A DNA stretch of 36,841 nt, taken from Antarctobacter aquimaris. Lineage in GTDB: Bacteria > Pseudomonadota > Alphaproteobacteria > Rhodobacterales > Rhodobacteraceae. This document shows, piece after piece, positions 8,451-15,896 of the stretch (positions within the stretch are counted from its first letter, which is position 1; the number at the start of each line of letters is the position of its first letter). The stretch is taken from contig NZ_FXYF01000026.1 of assembly GCF_900184945.1 (NCBI RefSeq), positions 1-36,841 of the forward strand, read 5' to 3'. Below the pieces are notes generated by a model that saw only the letters and a list, made by a program, of their open reading frames with translations, was not told the origin of the DNA and made no database searches. The position numbers and the translations under genes were made by a program.

Positions 8451-8645
8451 GGTGGCGCACTGCTGTTCCACCTTCTCAGCAAGCTCTACGAGCGCACCAG
8501 CGTCGTCATCACCACGAACCTGAGCTTCAGCGAATATGCCAGCGTTTTTGGCGATGCCAAGATGACCACGGCACTCCTCGATCGCCTCACCCATCGCTGC
8601 CACATCCTGGAGACCGAAAACGACAGCTTCCGCTTCAAGGCCAGC
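8451..8645 (+). pseudogene. istB: IS21-family IstB helper ATPase, C-terminal fragment
   Basis: The frame from 8451 reads [20 protein letters not shown], then [30 protein letters not shown] and FRFKAS. This is the conserved C-terminal third of IstB. The Walker A/B region and istA are missing. Downstream sequence to about 8770 may be the decayed end of the same element. Confidence 0.75.
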
Positions 8646-8795
8646 ACCGAGGCCGCAACCGATGTCGCGTGTCCCAGACATGGACCAAGGGGAGTGCAGC
8701 ACTTCATTGGGCGATCAACTCGCATCGCACTGCGACGGCGACACGACGATCACGGATCGCTGATGCTTAAAACACATTAAATCAGTAGTTTAGAG

Positions 8796-8885
8796 TGGAG
8801 ATGGGGTGGATGCCGCTCTCCCCTGACGGCATCGCGATGTGCCAAACTCGTGGTGTCGAAGCATAAGCTGTAGGAGAGGGCATCC
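8796..8885 (+). mobile_element. IS110-type left-end noncoding region
   Basis: This sequence immediately precedes an IS110 transposase start and contains CCTGACGGCATCGCGATGTG. A related stretch with the same order of motifs occurs at about 22884-22940. In the IS110 subgroup the noncoding end before the transposase encodes the bridge RNA, so this may be a bridge-RNA relic. That is inference; I did not fold it. Confidence 0.4.
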
Positions 8886-9030
8886 ATGGGAGAAGTTACC
8901 ATCATTGGCTTCGATCTGGCAAAATCCGTGTTTCCGGTGCACGGCGCGGGTTCGGAAGGTTCTGTCGTCTTTCGGAAGAAACTGTCGCGGCCGCAGTTCG
9001 CCCGGTTCATGGCGGCGAACTTGTCGAGCC
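8886..9030 (+). pseudogene. IS110-family transposase, N-terminal fragment
   Basis: Begins ATG GGA GAA with GGAGAG-type ribosome site context. MGEVTIIGFDLAKSVFPVHG and VVFRKKLSRPQFARFMA match the RuvC-like N-terminus of IS110 transposases, including the first Asp (FDLAK). Similarity stops near residue 47 and the rest is missing. The open frame continues only through sequence antisense to the cupin gene. Confidence 0.72.
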
Positions 9031-9161
9031 CGCTAGCGATGGTTGCCCGCGCGAACACCCGTCTTACTGGTTGGATTTCAAGGGCGTTCGCACCGATTGG
9101 CGTATCGAACCGCGTCGTGCATAATAAATTCAATATGTTAATGGGTGGAGAAGGTTGTCTT

Positions 9162-9470
9162 TCAGACCCATCCCCTCCGGCGGTTCTCGATCTTGCGCAC
9201 TTCGTTCGGCGGAATGGTACAACTGTCCATCCGGCCCAGCACGGTTTCCACGCCGTCGACGATCACCGTCATCTCGCCCTCGAGCACGACATAGACCTTC
9301 TCGAACGGCGTGCTGTCAGGCCCCGCGCCACCGCCGGGCAGGAACTGGCTGAAGCCGACCCACTGGTTCGTCGGGCCGCCTTCCTCGAAGCCCTGAAGCC
9401 GCAGCCCGTGGCATTCGAAATGGTTGGGCGCGACATAGGATTGCGCGTCCCTGAAACGTTTGACATGCAT
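9162..9470 (-). CDS. Small cupin-domain protein, C-terminus possibly truncated
   Basis: A 102-aa protein from ATG 9470, with GAGGGAGGA about 5-10 nt upstream. A single cupin fold is indicated by VYVVLEGEMTVIVDG (motif 1 region, Glu present) and the following MDSCTIPPNEVRKIEN strand. Small cupins are often binding or isomerising partners of catabolic enzymes. It follows the cyclase-family gene by 68 bp in the same direction, so they probably form one operon. The end (RRRGWV-stop) looks abrupt: related proteins usually continue another beta strand after the IENR-like stretch. An IS110 relic lies just beyond, so insertion and deletion may have cut the gene. Substrate unknown. Confidence 0.72.
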   Translation of the reverse strand: MHVKRFRDAQSYVAPNHFECHGLRLQGFEEGGPTNQWVGFSQFLPGGGAGPDSTPFEKVYVVLEGEMTVIVDGVETVLGRMDSCTIPPNEVRKIENRRRGWV

Positions 9471-9538
9471 GGCGTCCTCCCTCGCGCTCGCATCGTGAAA
9501 AGAGGCCGCCGGTTCCCCGGCGGCCAGTCGGGGAGTGG

Positions 9539-10375
9539 TCAGAACGCCGCGCCGTCGTCGATCCGGAAGTTCTGCGACTTGTCGATCATTGCGACCAGCC
9601 GAATGATGCAGCCGTCGCCGCGATCCCAGTTCCACGGGAAAAAGGCGAAGGTGCAGCGTTTTCCGGTGACCGCGTCCAGGTCGCCGCCGACGTTCTCGAT
9701 ACCGAGAATACCGTTCTTGAACAGGATGTTGTGCACCGGCTCCCACTCGGGGAAGTCGTCTTTCCAGTCGTTGCCGCCGGACCATTCCTTGTACTCGGCT
9801 TCCAAGTGCGGCAGCAGCGGACCGTTGCGCTGCGGGCCGATCGCGGTGGCCAGCGGGTGATCGTTGGCCTGGGTGTCGTGGCCGACGACCTTGACGCCCT
9901 TTTCGACCATCCATTCGGCGGCCGACGGCACCAGGCCCGGGCAATAGGCGAAATAGTCGCCGTCCTCGTAGTCATGGTGCCAGCCGGTGTTGATGATCAG
10001 CACGTCGCCCTTGCGGATCGCGTGACCGCAGGCCTTTTCCAGATCCTCGCCGGTGATCGACTCCCATTTCTTCTTGGGGATCGAGACAACCAGGCCGGTG
10101 CCAAAGAAATGCGGCAGCGGCACCTCGTCGATGAAGGGTGTGCCCTGCACGACGTGGGCGGGCGCGTCGATGTGTGTGGTGGCGTGCATCGTGGTGGTGA
10201 TGCGTTGGCTCAGGACGCCGGACTTGGCCATGTAGTGGATACGTTCGATCTTGGTATCCTGAAAATACGGCCAGTTCGGGTTCTGGAACCCGAAGCGGTG
10301 GCTGAGGTTGTAGAACTCCAGCCCCATGTCGTTGTCGGTATTTCCCTGAAACTCGATTCCGCGGACTTTGACCAT
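9539..10375 (-). CDS. Cyclase-family metal hydrolase (kynurenine formamidase-like fold)
   Basis: A 278-aa protein from ATG 10375 (MVKVRGIEFQ), with GAGAAGG about 8 nt upstream; the in-frame GTG at 10384 overlaps that site and is less likely. HATTHIDAPAHV (residues about 85-96) is the HxTHxDxPxH metal-binding signature of the cyclase family (Pfam PF04199). Later conserved stretches include VLIINTGWH and GVKVVGHDTQ-NDHP. Members hydrolyse amide, lactone or similar bonds, usually with Zn or Mn, in the cytoplasm. No signal peptide is seen. The gene is divergent from an IclR regulator and is followed by a cupin, which suggests a small inducible catabolic unit. The substrate cannot be read from the sequence; kynurenine formamidase itself is only one option. 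Confidence 0.85.
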   Translation of the reverse strand: MVKVRGIEFQGNTDNDMGLEFYNLSHRFGFQNPNWPYFQDTKIERIHYMAKSGVLSQRITTTMHATTHIDAPAHVVQGTPFIDEVPLPHFFGTGLVVSIPKKKWESITGEDLEKACGHAIRKGDVLIINTGWHHDYEDGDYFAYCPGLVPSAAEWMVEKGVKVVGHDTQANDHPLATAIGPQRNGPLLPHLEAEYKEWSGGNDWKDDFPEWEPVHNILFKNGILGIENVGGDLDAVTGKRCTFAFFPWNWDRGDGCIIRLVAMIDKSQNFRIDDGAAF

Positions 10376-10460
10376 CGGATGCACCTTCTCGGTTCACCGG
10401 CGCCGGGCCGGTGTCGGATTGACTGTCTGTGCAGGAAGCTCCTCCCCCTGTCCCGAATTA

Positions 10461-10535
10461 CGGTACATATCGTCCGCGATGCGGTGAATAAAAACCCGCA
10501 ATCCGATTGATGCGCACCGCATGGCGGTACATATC
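10461..10535. promoter_or_regulatory. Direct repeats in the IclR-cyclase divergent promoter region
   Basis: CGGTACATATC occurs at 10461-10471 and again at 10525-10535, 64 bp apart, within the 215-bp gap between the two divergent starts. Each contains the self-complementary GTAC. Regular spacing (about six helical turns) makes them candidate operators for the IclR protein encoded at 10591. Confidence 0.5.
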
Positions 10536-10590
10536 TATACCAAGTCGCTACCTGCTGGCATCGGGTGCAATTGAAAGGCACAGAGCTTAG

Positions 10591-11355
10591 ATGATTGAAC
10601 AAAATGACAAAAGGGACCGCTCCGGCATTCAGGTCATTGCGCGGGCGGCCGCCATTCTGCGCGTGCTGAAAGAGGAACGGAGCGGCCTCAGCCTCGGCCA
10701 GATTGCCCGCCGGGTCGATCTGCCCCGCTCCACGGTACAGCGAATCACGAGCGCCCTTTCCGCAGAGCGGTTCGTCATCCAGGACCCGAACGGCGGCGGT
10801 ATCCGGCTTGGCCCGGAACTGGGCGCCTTCGCCGAAGCGGCCAATTTCAACATCGTGGAACGCTGCCGTGCGATCCTGAACGAGGTCACGCATAAGACCG
10901 GGGAAACCACTGACCTCGCTGTGCTGCGCAATGGCAGCATGATCTTTCTCGACCAGGTGCCGGGTCTACACCGGTTGCGTACGGTATCCTCTGTCGGCGA
11001 GGTCTTTCCATTGACCACCACCGCCAATGGCCGCGCCTGCCTCGCCCTGATGCCGCCCGAAGAAGCACGTCCCCTGATCGAGGCGGAAATCCCAGACGAC
11101 TCCGGTGCGCTCCAGCGTGACGCGTTGATGGCACGCCTGGGCACCATTGGTGAGACCGGACTCGCCTATGACGAGGACGAGCACACGCCCGGCATCTCGG
11201 CTATTGGCTTCGCATTTCGCGATCTCAACGGCAATTATCATGCAATCTCGGTGCCTGTTCCCAGCATGCGCTATCCGCAGATCAAGTCCGATTTGGAGGC
11301 GGCTCTCTGCGACGCCCGCCAACGTGTGAACGCCCAGTTTTCATTTATTTCCTGA
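10591..11355 (+). CDS. IclR-family transcriptional regulator
   Basis: A 254-aa protein from ATG 10591. Residues about 12-70 form the winged helix-turn-helix (SLGQIARRVDLPRSTVQRIT), and the rest is the IclR effector-binding domain (TTANGRACLALMPPEE, ISAIGFAFRD). IclR proteins bind small catabolites and repress or activate a neighbouring operon. The divergent cyclase/cupin genes are the likely targets, through the direct repeats at 10461 and 10525. The effector is unknown. Confidence 0.9.
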   Translation: MIEQNDKRDRSGIQVIARAAAILRVLKEERSGLSLGQIARRVDLPRSTVQRITSALSAERFVIQDPNGGGIRLGPELGAFAEAANFNIVERCRAILNEVTHKTGETTDLAVLRNGSMIFLDQVPGLHRLRTVSSVGEVFPLTTTANGRACLALMPPEEARPLIEAEIPDDSGALQRDALMARLGTIGETGLAYDEDEHTPGISAIGFAFRDLNGNYHAISVPVPSMRYPQIKSDLEAALCDARQRVNAQFSFIS

Positions 11356-11674
11356 GGGTTGTCAGGACTCTCTGGGTGGTGCAGTTTTGGGGCGCGTCAC
11401 ATCAGCAGAAGCACTGGGCCTTCGTCCAAAGCCGTGGCAGAACGGCAAGGCGATCCTCACCGCCGTGGGGTCGCGCAGCCTCATGATGCCAGATGTCTTC
11501 AAATCGAAGAAGAACTGGCGCGCGCTGATCGCTTCGAACGGCCGCGGCGCCTGTCGCCTGATCGGGGACTGACCGGCCGCCATCCCTCTACGATTCTCTC
11601 CAGTTTGACCTCCCCGGTGGGATGGGCTGGGGGATGGAGGGGGATGGTCATCCCACAGTCCGTCGCACAGCCCT
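11356..11674. other. Intergenic, no recognised gene
   Basis: Short frames on both strands overlap here, but none matches a family I know. The plus-strand frame ending at 11572 (SKKNWRALIASNGRGACRLI) has a coding-like feel and may be a relic. CATCCCCCT-type words repeat near 11690-11715. Confidence 0.4.
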
Positions 11675-12104
11675 TCATTTCATGGCGTTTTCCATCCCCC
11701 TCCGCATCCCCCTGCAATCCTGACGACATCCCACAGCAGGATTTCGCATTGTCCCTCCGAAGCACATGCCAACGGAGAGAACGATGCAGCAGAAGCCCTG
11801 CTGCATTGACGAGGAGGTGGATCCTGGTCGTGAAGCCACCACGCGAACGGCCAAAACCCTGTCGCGGAGTCCCCCTTCAGCGCCCGCTGCCTGGTGATGG
11901 GCGCGAACCACAGCGCTGTCGATCTTTTGCAGGGCATGCGACACCGCCCCGCTTTCGTTCAGCGCGTCCAAGATCTGCTCCCAGAGCCCCGCCAGTGTCC
12001 AGCGCCGGAACTGGCGGTAGACGCTTGACCATTTGCCGAACTCTTCCGGCAGATCACGCCAGGGAGACTCCGTGCGCGCGATCCAGAAAATCCAACCTGG
12101 AACG
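11675..12104 (-). mobile_element. IS5-family (IS427-like) transposase remnant
   Basis: On the minus strand, one frame reads ARTESPWRDLPEEFGKWSSV, YRQFRRWTLAGLWEQILDAL, then HALQKIDSAVVRAHHQAAGA, the typical first half of IS5-type transposases. The frame then shifts, and QGFGRSRGGFTTRIHLLVNA, the start of the DDE part, appears in a second frame. IS427-group elements use two frames, so the shift itself may be original. The remaining DDE region and both ends are missing or degraded. Confidence 0.75.
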
Positions 12105-12314
12105 CCTCTTTTACGTTGCGTGCGCTTTCCTCATCTTGCCGCCTGGCGTTCGAGGGACATCGCCGAATGGAAGGCGCGCGCGTCGGCAACACGTTGTTTC
12201 CTTCCCGAAACAGCCGCAAAGGCCCGCGTCCACCCAAGACGGAGAGAATGAACTCTCACCATTGTCGAATCCGAATTCATGGTAATCTGACCGCAAGATC
12301 GACCAGAGGGTGTC

Positions 12315-13436
12315 ATGCCCACCGAGCCCCGCGTATCGCCCGCTCTTGTCGCAGAAATCCAGGCAGCCGGACTTGACCCCGGCAGATGGCCCGTCGTCCT
12401 CGAGACCATTCGCGCGACCTTCGGTGGCGTCACGATGCAGATGTCCGGGTTCGACCTGTTCAACGGCACCGCCCATTCCGGCATCGGCGTCGGTTATGAC
12501 CCGGACTTCATCGCCAGTTTCGACCGCTACTACGGCCGCATCAATCCCTTTGCCTTTGGCGATCCGCCGATCGGACGGACATTCGCGCTCGACCAGGTCG
12601 TGCCGCACGACGTGATCCTGGGGACCGAGTTCTGGGCGGACTGGCTGAGACCGCAAGAGGATCTTTCGGCGGGCGGCGGCCTCTTGTTGCCTGCCGGGCC
12701 CGGGCGCATCGTGAGTTTCGGCGGCGGTATCAGGCGCCGCGACCAGGACGCGCTCGAAGGCCCGTTCCTGGAGCTGATCGAGGCGATCAGACCCCTGGTC
12801 GCGCAGGCCATCGCCACCAACGAGGCGCTGTCGGCGCTGCGGCTTGAGGCCTGCCTGTTGCGACAGGGGGTCGAACCGGTCGGCGCGGCCGTGCTTGTCC
12901 TTGGCAAGGACCGCCGCCTTCTGTCGCTCAACGGTCGGGCGGAAGACCTGATTGCCGACCGCCGGGTCATGATCCTTGGGGCGGGCGGGCGGGTCGGGCT
13001 GTCGGACAGCCGGGCGGACAGTCGGCTGGAGGGCTGCATGCAAGGCCGGACCGGGCTGGGCGAGCTGCACTTCACCGACCGTGACGGCACTGGCGTCACC
13101 GGCCACGTGGTGCGTGTGGACGGTCGGGTCGCTGACCTGATCCCGTTCCCCAAGAGCGTCTTTGCCGCGCCGCCGGTCTTTGTGCTGGTGATCACGTCGG
13201 ATCTGGCGGCGGGCGATCCGGTCGCCCTGATCGCGCGGAAGACGGGGCTCACGCGCAGCGAGGCCGCGATCGCGCTGGCCATCGCCGAGGGCGCTTCGCC
13301 GGCCGAGATCGCCGGGCAGCGCGGGCGCAGCCTGCACACGATCAAGAACCAGCTTCAGGCGGTCTATGAAAAGACCGGCAGTCACCGGCAGGCCGATCTG
13401 GTCCGGCTGGTCGAGCGGATCCGGCGGGGCGGCTGA
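12315..13436 (+). CDS. LuxR-type helix-turn-helix regulator
   Basis: A 373-aa protein from ATG 12315 with AGAGGG (12305-12310) upstream. The C-terminal 65 residues form a LuxR/GerE DNA-binding domain (LTRSEAAIALAIAEGASPAE, HTIKNQLQAVYEKTGSHRQ). The N-terminal 300 residues lack a clear autoinducer-binding or receiver domain; a GAF/PAS-like sensor with VLVLGKDRRLLSLNGRAE is plausible. The gene converges on a VPLPA-CTERM protein gene and shares a hairpin with it at 13421-13447. Regulators of this type are common beside surface-protein genes in Rhodobacterales, but a regulatory link is inference. Confidence 0.82.
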   Translation: MPTEPRVSPALVAEIQAAGLDPGRWPVVLETIRATFGGVTMQMSGFDLFNGTAHSGIGVGYDPDFIASFDRYYGRINPFAFGDPPIGRTFALDQVVPHDVILGTEFWADWLRPQEDLSAGGGLLLPAGPGRIVSFGGGIRRRDQDALEGPFLELIEAIRPLVAQAIATNEALSALRLEACLLRQGVEPVGAAVLVLGKDRRLLSLNGRAEDLIADRRVMILGAGGRVGLSDSRADSRLEGCMQGRTGLGELHFTDRDGTGVTGHVVRVDGRVADLIPFPKSVFAAPPVFVLVITSDLAAGDPVALIARKTGLTRSEAAIALAIAEGASPAEIAGQRGRSLHTIKNQLQAVYEKTGSHRQADLVRLVERIRRGG

Positions 13437-13447
13437 CGCCCCGCCGG
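13421..13447. terminator. Bidirectional hairpin between convergent genes
   Basis: CCGGCGGGGC (13421-13430) pairs perfectly with GCCCCGCCGG (13438-13447) around a 7-nt loop. The left arm lies inside the last codons of the LuxR-type gene, and the loop holds part of its stop codon. No T-run is seen on either strand. Confidence 0.6.
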
Positions 13448-13457
13448 ACAGGGTCAG

Positions 13458-14150
13458 TCAGGCGGCGCGGCGGCGCCGACGCAGCAGTGCCATGCCGCCC
13501 AGGGCGACCGCCATCAGCGGCAGCGAGGCCGGAAGCGGCACAGCGGGAGGAAGACCGCCGGCGTTGAAGACGGCGGAGTCCAACGTGAACAGCCCAAATG
13601 TCGTAAACTGTTGAAGCTCGCCAAGACTGCCGTAAGTGGAAAATCCGAACTGCCCTGTCAAACCCGCAAGCTGGGACCCAGTCAGCGTGAGATTGGTGTC
13701 CAGGCTCTCAGGAAGGCCAGGCACCGTACCATAAACGTAGAGGAGTTCCGTAGAATAAGTGGAACTGGAATCGAGGTCTTCTGCGTAAACAGCCAGGTAG
13801 TCCGTGTTGGTCAGAAAAATGGCTGAATACCAAGCTCCGGTCACGTTCCGCGAAGTGCCGTTGATCGTGACCTTGGCCGAAACAAGCGGACTGGCGGCGG
13901 GATAAGTGGTTCCGCCATAAAGATAGTCATAATCCGTGCCGGTGTCGCGAAATGCGCCCGGCACCGCGGTGTCGAACACGTAGCTCGCCGTGATCGACTG
14001 ACCGTCGAGCGAGCCGCCGGCGGGCCCGAACAGACCCGTGTTGTCGTAGCTGTTGTAGACCGTGCCGGTGAAGGTCGCGGTGATCGTCGCCGCAGCGGCG
14101 CTGGTGGCGGTTGCGGCCAACGCGATCAAAAGACAAAGGATCTTGGACAT
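13458..14150 (-). CDS. VPLPA-CTERM sorting-domain secreted protein
   Basis: A 230-aa protein from ATG 14150, with AGGAGA about 6 nt upstream. Residues 1-21 are a signal peptide (MSKILCLLIALAATATSAAA). The C-terminus has VPLPASLPLMAVALGGMALL followed by RRRRRAA, the VPLPA-CTERM form of the PEP-CTERM signal. The middle (TFTGTVYNSYDNTGLFGPAG, DLDSSSTYSTELLYVYG) is a beta-rich, Ser/Thr/Gly-rich secreted domain of the kind often found in such proteins. VPLPA-CTERM proteins are processed by a different exosortase (type D) from VPEID-CTERM proteins, and none is encoded in this window. It probably ends up on the cell surface or in exopolysaccharide. Confidence 0.9.
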   Translation of the reverse strand: MSKILCLLIALAATATSAAAATITATFTGTVYNSYDNTGLFGPAGGSLDGQSITASYVFDTAVPGAFRDTGTDYDYLYGGTTYPAASPLVSAKVTINGTSRNVTGAWYSAIFLTNTDYLAVYAEDLDSSSTYSTELLYVYGTVPGLPESLDTNLTLTGSQLAGLTGQFGFSTYGSLGELQQFTTFGLFTLDSAVFNAGGLPPAVPLPASLPLMAVALGGMALLRRRRRAA

Positions 14151-14511
14151 GTGCGTTCTCCTGAATCCATAAACCCGTACCCCGCATCAGACCCGATGCG
14201 CCCGTGCTCCGCATGATGCGAACGCACTATTCCTGGCGAAAAATTTCCATGGTCGGCCGTCGCGCCGGCGCGTCACCGGGCGGACTGCCACCGCCGGGCC
14301 ACTGGTAGACGCGCGGATGCGCTTGAGCGGCTTCAAGTGGTCGCCGCCACAGGATCGGCCGCGGACCCCGACCGGAGAAACCTGTTCATCTGACAGGTGT
14401 CAGGCGGCCAAGACCTCACCCTCGGCGTCGTGGCGTTCGCTGCCCAAGCCGAACCTGAGGCCGTCTCAACGCGCACCAGGGCGGCCCTGGCGGCGGTCAA
14501 GGCCTGCCACA
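14151..14511. other. Promoter region of the VPLPA gene and decayed DNA
   Basis: Bases 14151-14230 hold the ribosome site and presumably the promoter of the VPLPA-CTERM gene. Beyond them, no intact gene or recognised motif is seen up to the terminase remnant. Frames on both strands are GC-driven. Confidence 0.4.
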
Positions 14512-14760
14512 GCAAGCTGGGCACAGGCCGAACAGGCCCTCGACCAATTGGCCGAGCGCGATGCCGTGACGCATCACCTGATGATCCGCACCCAGGGCGG
14601 AAACGCGACCCAGAACCCGCTGGTCGGCACCGCCGACAAGGCCATGGCCGACATGGTCCGCTACGGCGCGGAATTCGGCAGGACCCCCAGCGCCAGGACC
14701 CGCATCCGGGCCGAGGGCCACTCGGTCGGGCCGGACGATCCGGCGGCGGCGTTCTTCTGA
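14512..14760 (+). pseudogene. Phage terminase small-subunit (P27-like) C-terminal remnant
   Basis: The frame from about 14515 reads SWAQAEQALDQLAERDAVTH, TQGGNATQNPLVGTADKAMA and VRYGAEFGRTPSARTRI, ending DDPAAAFF-stop. This resembles the C-terminal region of P27-family terminase small subunits (a conserved NP-x-x, then an EFG-x-TP-x-x-R-x-R-I tail). The N-terminal part is missing or in another frame. It is the only phage trace in the window. Confidence 0.6.
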
Positions 14761-14942
14761 GGTCAGGGATGCGACGCGATCTCGTATCGGCTATCGCTGC
14801 CCGCAGCACAAACGTGCCGTCAGGGGCGCGACGCGGCCAAGGCCCGTGGCTGGCGCGACTGTCGACATTGCCATGACGCACCAGGACCCGGTAGTTTTCC
14901 AGGCCGCCGCGCGCGATGTCGGGTTCCTCGGCTTTGGCCCGC
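14761..14942. other. Short non-coding stretch
   Basis: Lies between the terminase remnant and the LysR-family gene end. Nothing recognised. Confidence 0.4.
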
Positions 14943-15803
14943 CTAAAGGGAGTCCCAGAACGCCTCAGCCGCGGGACCCAGGTGACGGTCTTCCGACCGG
15001 ATCATGCGCAATTGGCGCTGGCTCGTTGGATCCGTCGGCATGAGGAAGGCCAGTTCGTCGGGCTGGTGATGCGTGGCGCTGCGCGGCAGTACCGTGGCTC
15101 CGAGACCGGCGCGAACGAAAGACAGCAGCGCGGTCGTGTTGCGCGCCTCCAGGTTGCACGCCGCCAGCGATCGTTGCACGCTGGAATGGTCGACCAGATG
15201 GCAGAGCGGGTTTGCGATGAGCTGTTCGAGCTCGAGCAGGGTCCATGAAACCGTGCCTGTTGCCGCCGCTGCAAGCGAGATCGGGCCATCCTTCCGACAG
15301 ACGATGCCGAGGTCGTCCTGCAGTATGACGTTGCCATCCGCAGGGTCGCCGACCGTTGCGGACAGGATGCCGATATCGGCGGCGTCCAGCTTTACCTGGC
15401 GGCGGACGGCAGCACTGTCCATGTCGCTTATTTCAAGCCTCACGTCCGGACGGATGCGGCGGAATGCGGCGATGACCCCCGGCAAGACAGCAACAGTCGC
15501 CGACGGCACCGCCGCGATGCGCACGGTGCCTGCCGTTGAGATTGCGTGCCGCCCGATGGCCTCGATGCTGCGGGCAAAAGCGTCCGTGGCGCGGCTGCTT
15601 TCCTCCAGGACGAGTTGGCCCAGCGGTGTCAGCCGGTTCTTGCGGTCGGTTTCAAACAAGGGTGCACCGATGTGGTCTTCCAGTTGCGCGAGCGTCATCG
15701 ACACGGCCGACGGCGTGCGGGCGAGCAGCGATGAGGCCGCATTGAGCGAACCTTGCTCGGCAACGATCCGAAAGGTGCGCAGCATTTCCAGCTTGATTGC
15801 CAT
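14943..15803 (-). CDS. LysR-family transcriptional regulator
   Basis: A 286-aa protein from ATG 15803. Residues 1-60 form the LysR winged helix (LRTFRIVAEQGSLNAASSLL, RTPSAVSMTLAQLEDHIGAP). A periplasmic-binding-protein-like effector domain follows (TVRIAAVPSATVAVLPGVIA, IGILSATVGDP). It is divergent from the aldehyde dehydrogenase-dipeptidase-BCCT operon, 93 bp apart, so it very likely controls that operon. The inducer is unknown but is probably the transported substrate or a product. Confidence 0.9.
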   Translation of the reverse strand: MAIKLEMLRTFRIVAEQGSLNAASSLLARTPSAVSMTLAQLEDHIGAPLFETDRKNRLTPLGQLVLEESSRATDAFARSIEAIGRHAISTAGTVRIAAVPSATVAVLPGVIAAFRRIRPDVRLEISDMDSAAVRRQVKLDAADIGILSATVGDPADGNVILQDDLGIVCRKDGPISLAAAATGTVSWTLLELEQLIANPLCHLVDHSSVQRSLAACNLEARNTTALLSFVRAGLGATVLPRSATHHQPDELAFLMPTDPTSQRQLRMIRSEDRHLGPAAEAFWDSL

Positions 15804-15850
15804 TTCAGATTTCCTAAAATTACCTTAAGATATTCAAGATTGCCTGAAAT
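15802..15850. promoter_or_regulatory. Candidate LysR-type operator region
   Basis: TTCA (15833-15836) and TGAA (15845-15848) form a dyad with an 8-bp spacer, fitting a LysR-type T-N11-A box. A wider pair, ATTTCAG (15802-15808) and CTGAAAT (15844-15850), spans an AT-rich core that stands out in this GC-rich DNA. Confidence 0.45.
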
Positions 15851-15896
15851 ACCTGCCTTCGTCTAGGACTGATGCCAAGCAAGACGAGGACAAGCT

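Noticed and set aside
11690-11740. CRISPR-like short repeats (CATCCCCCT words)
   Set aside because: Only a few imperfect short words with no regular spacers; probably low-complexity intergenic DNA.
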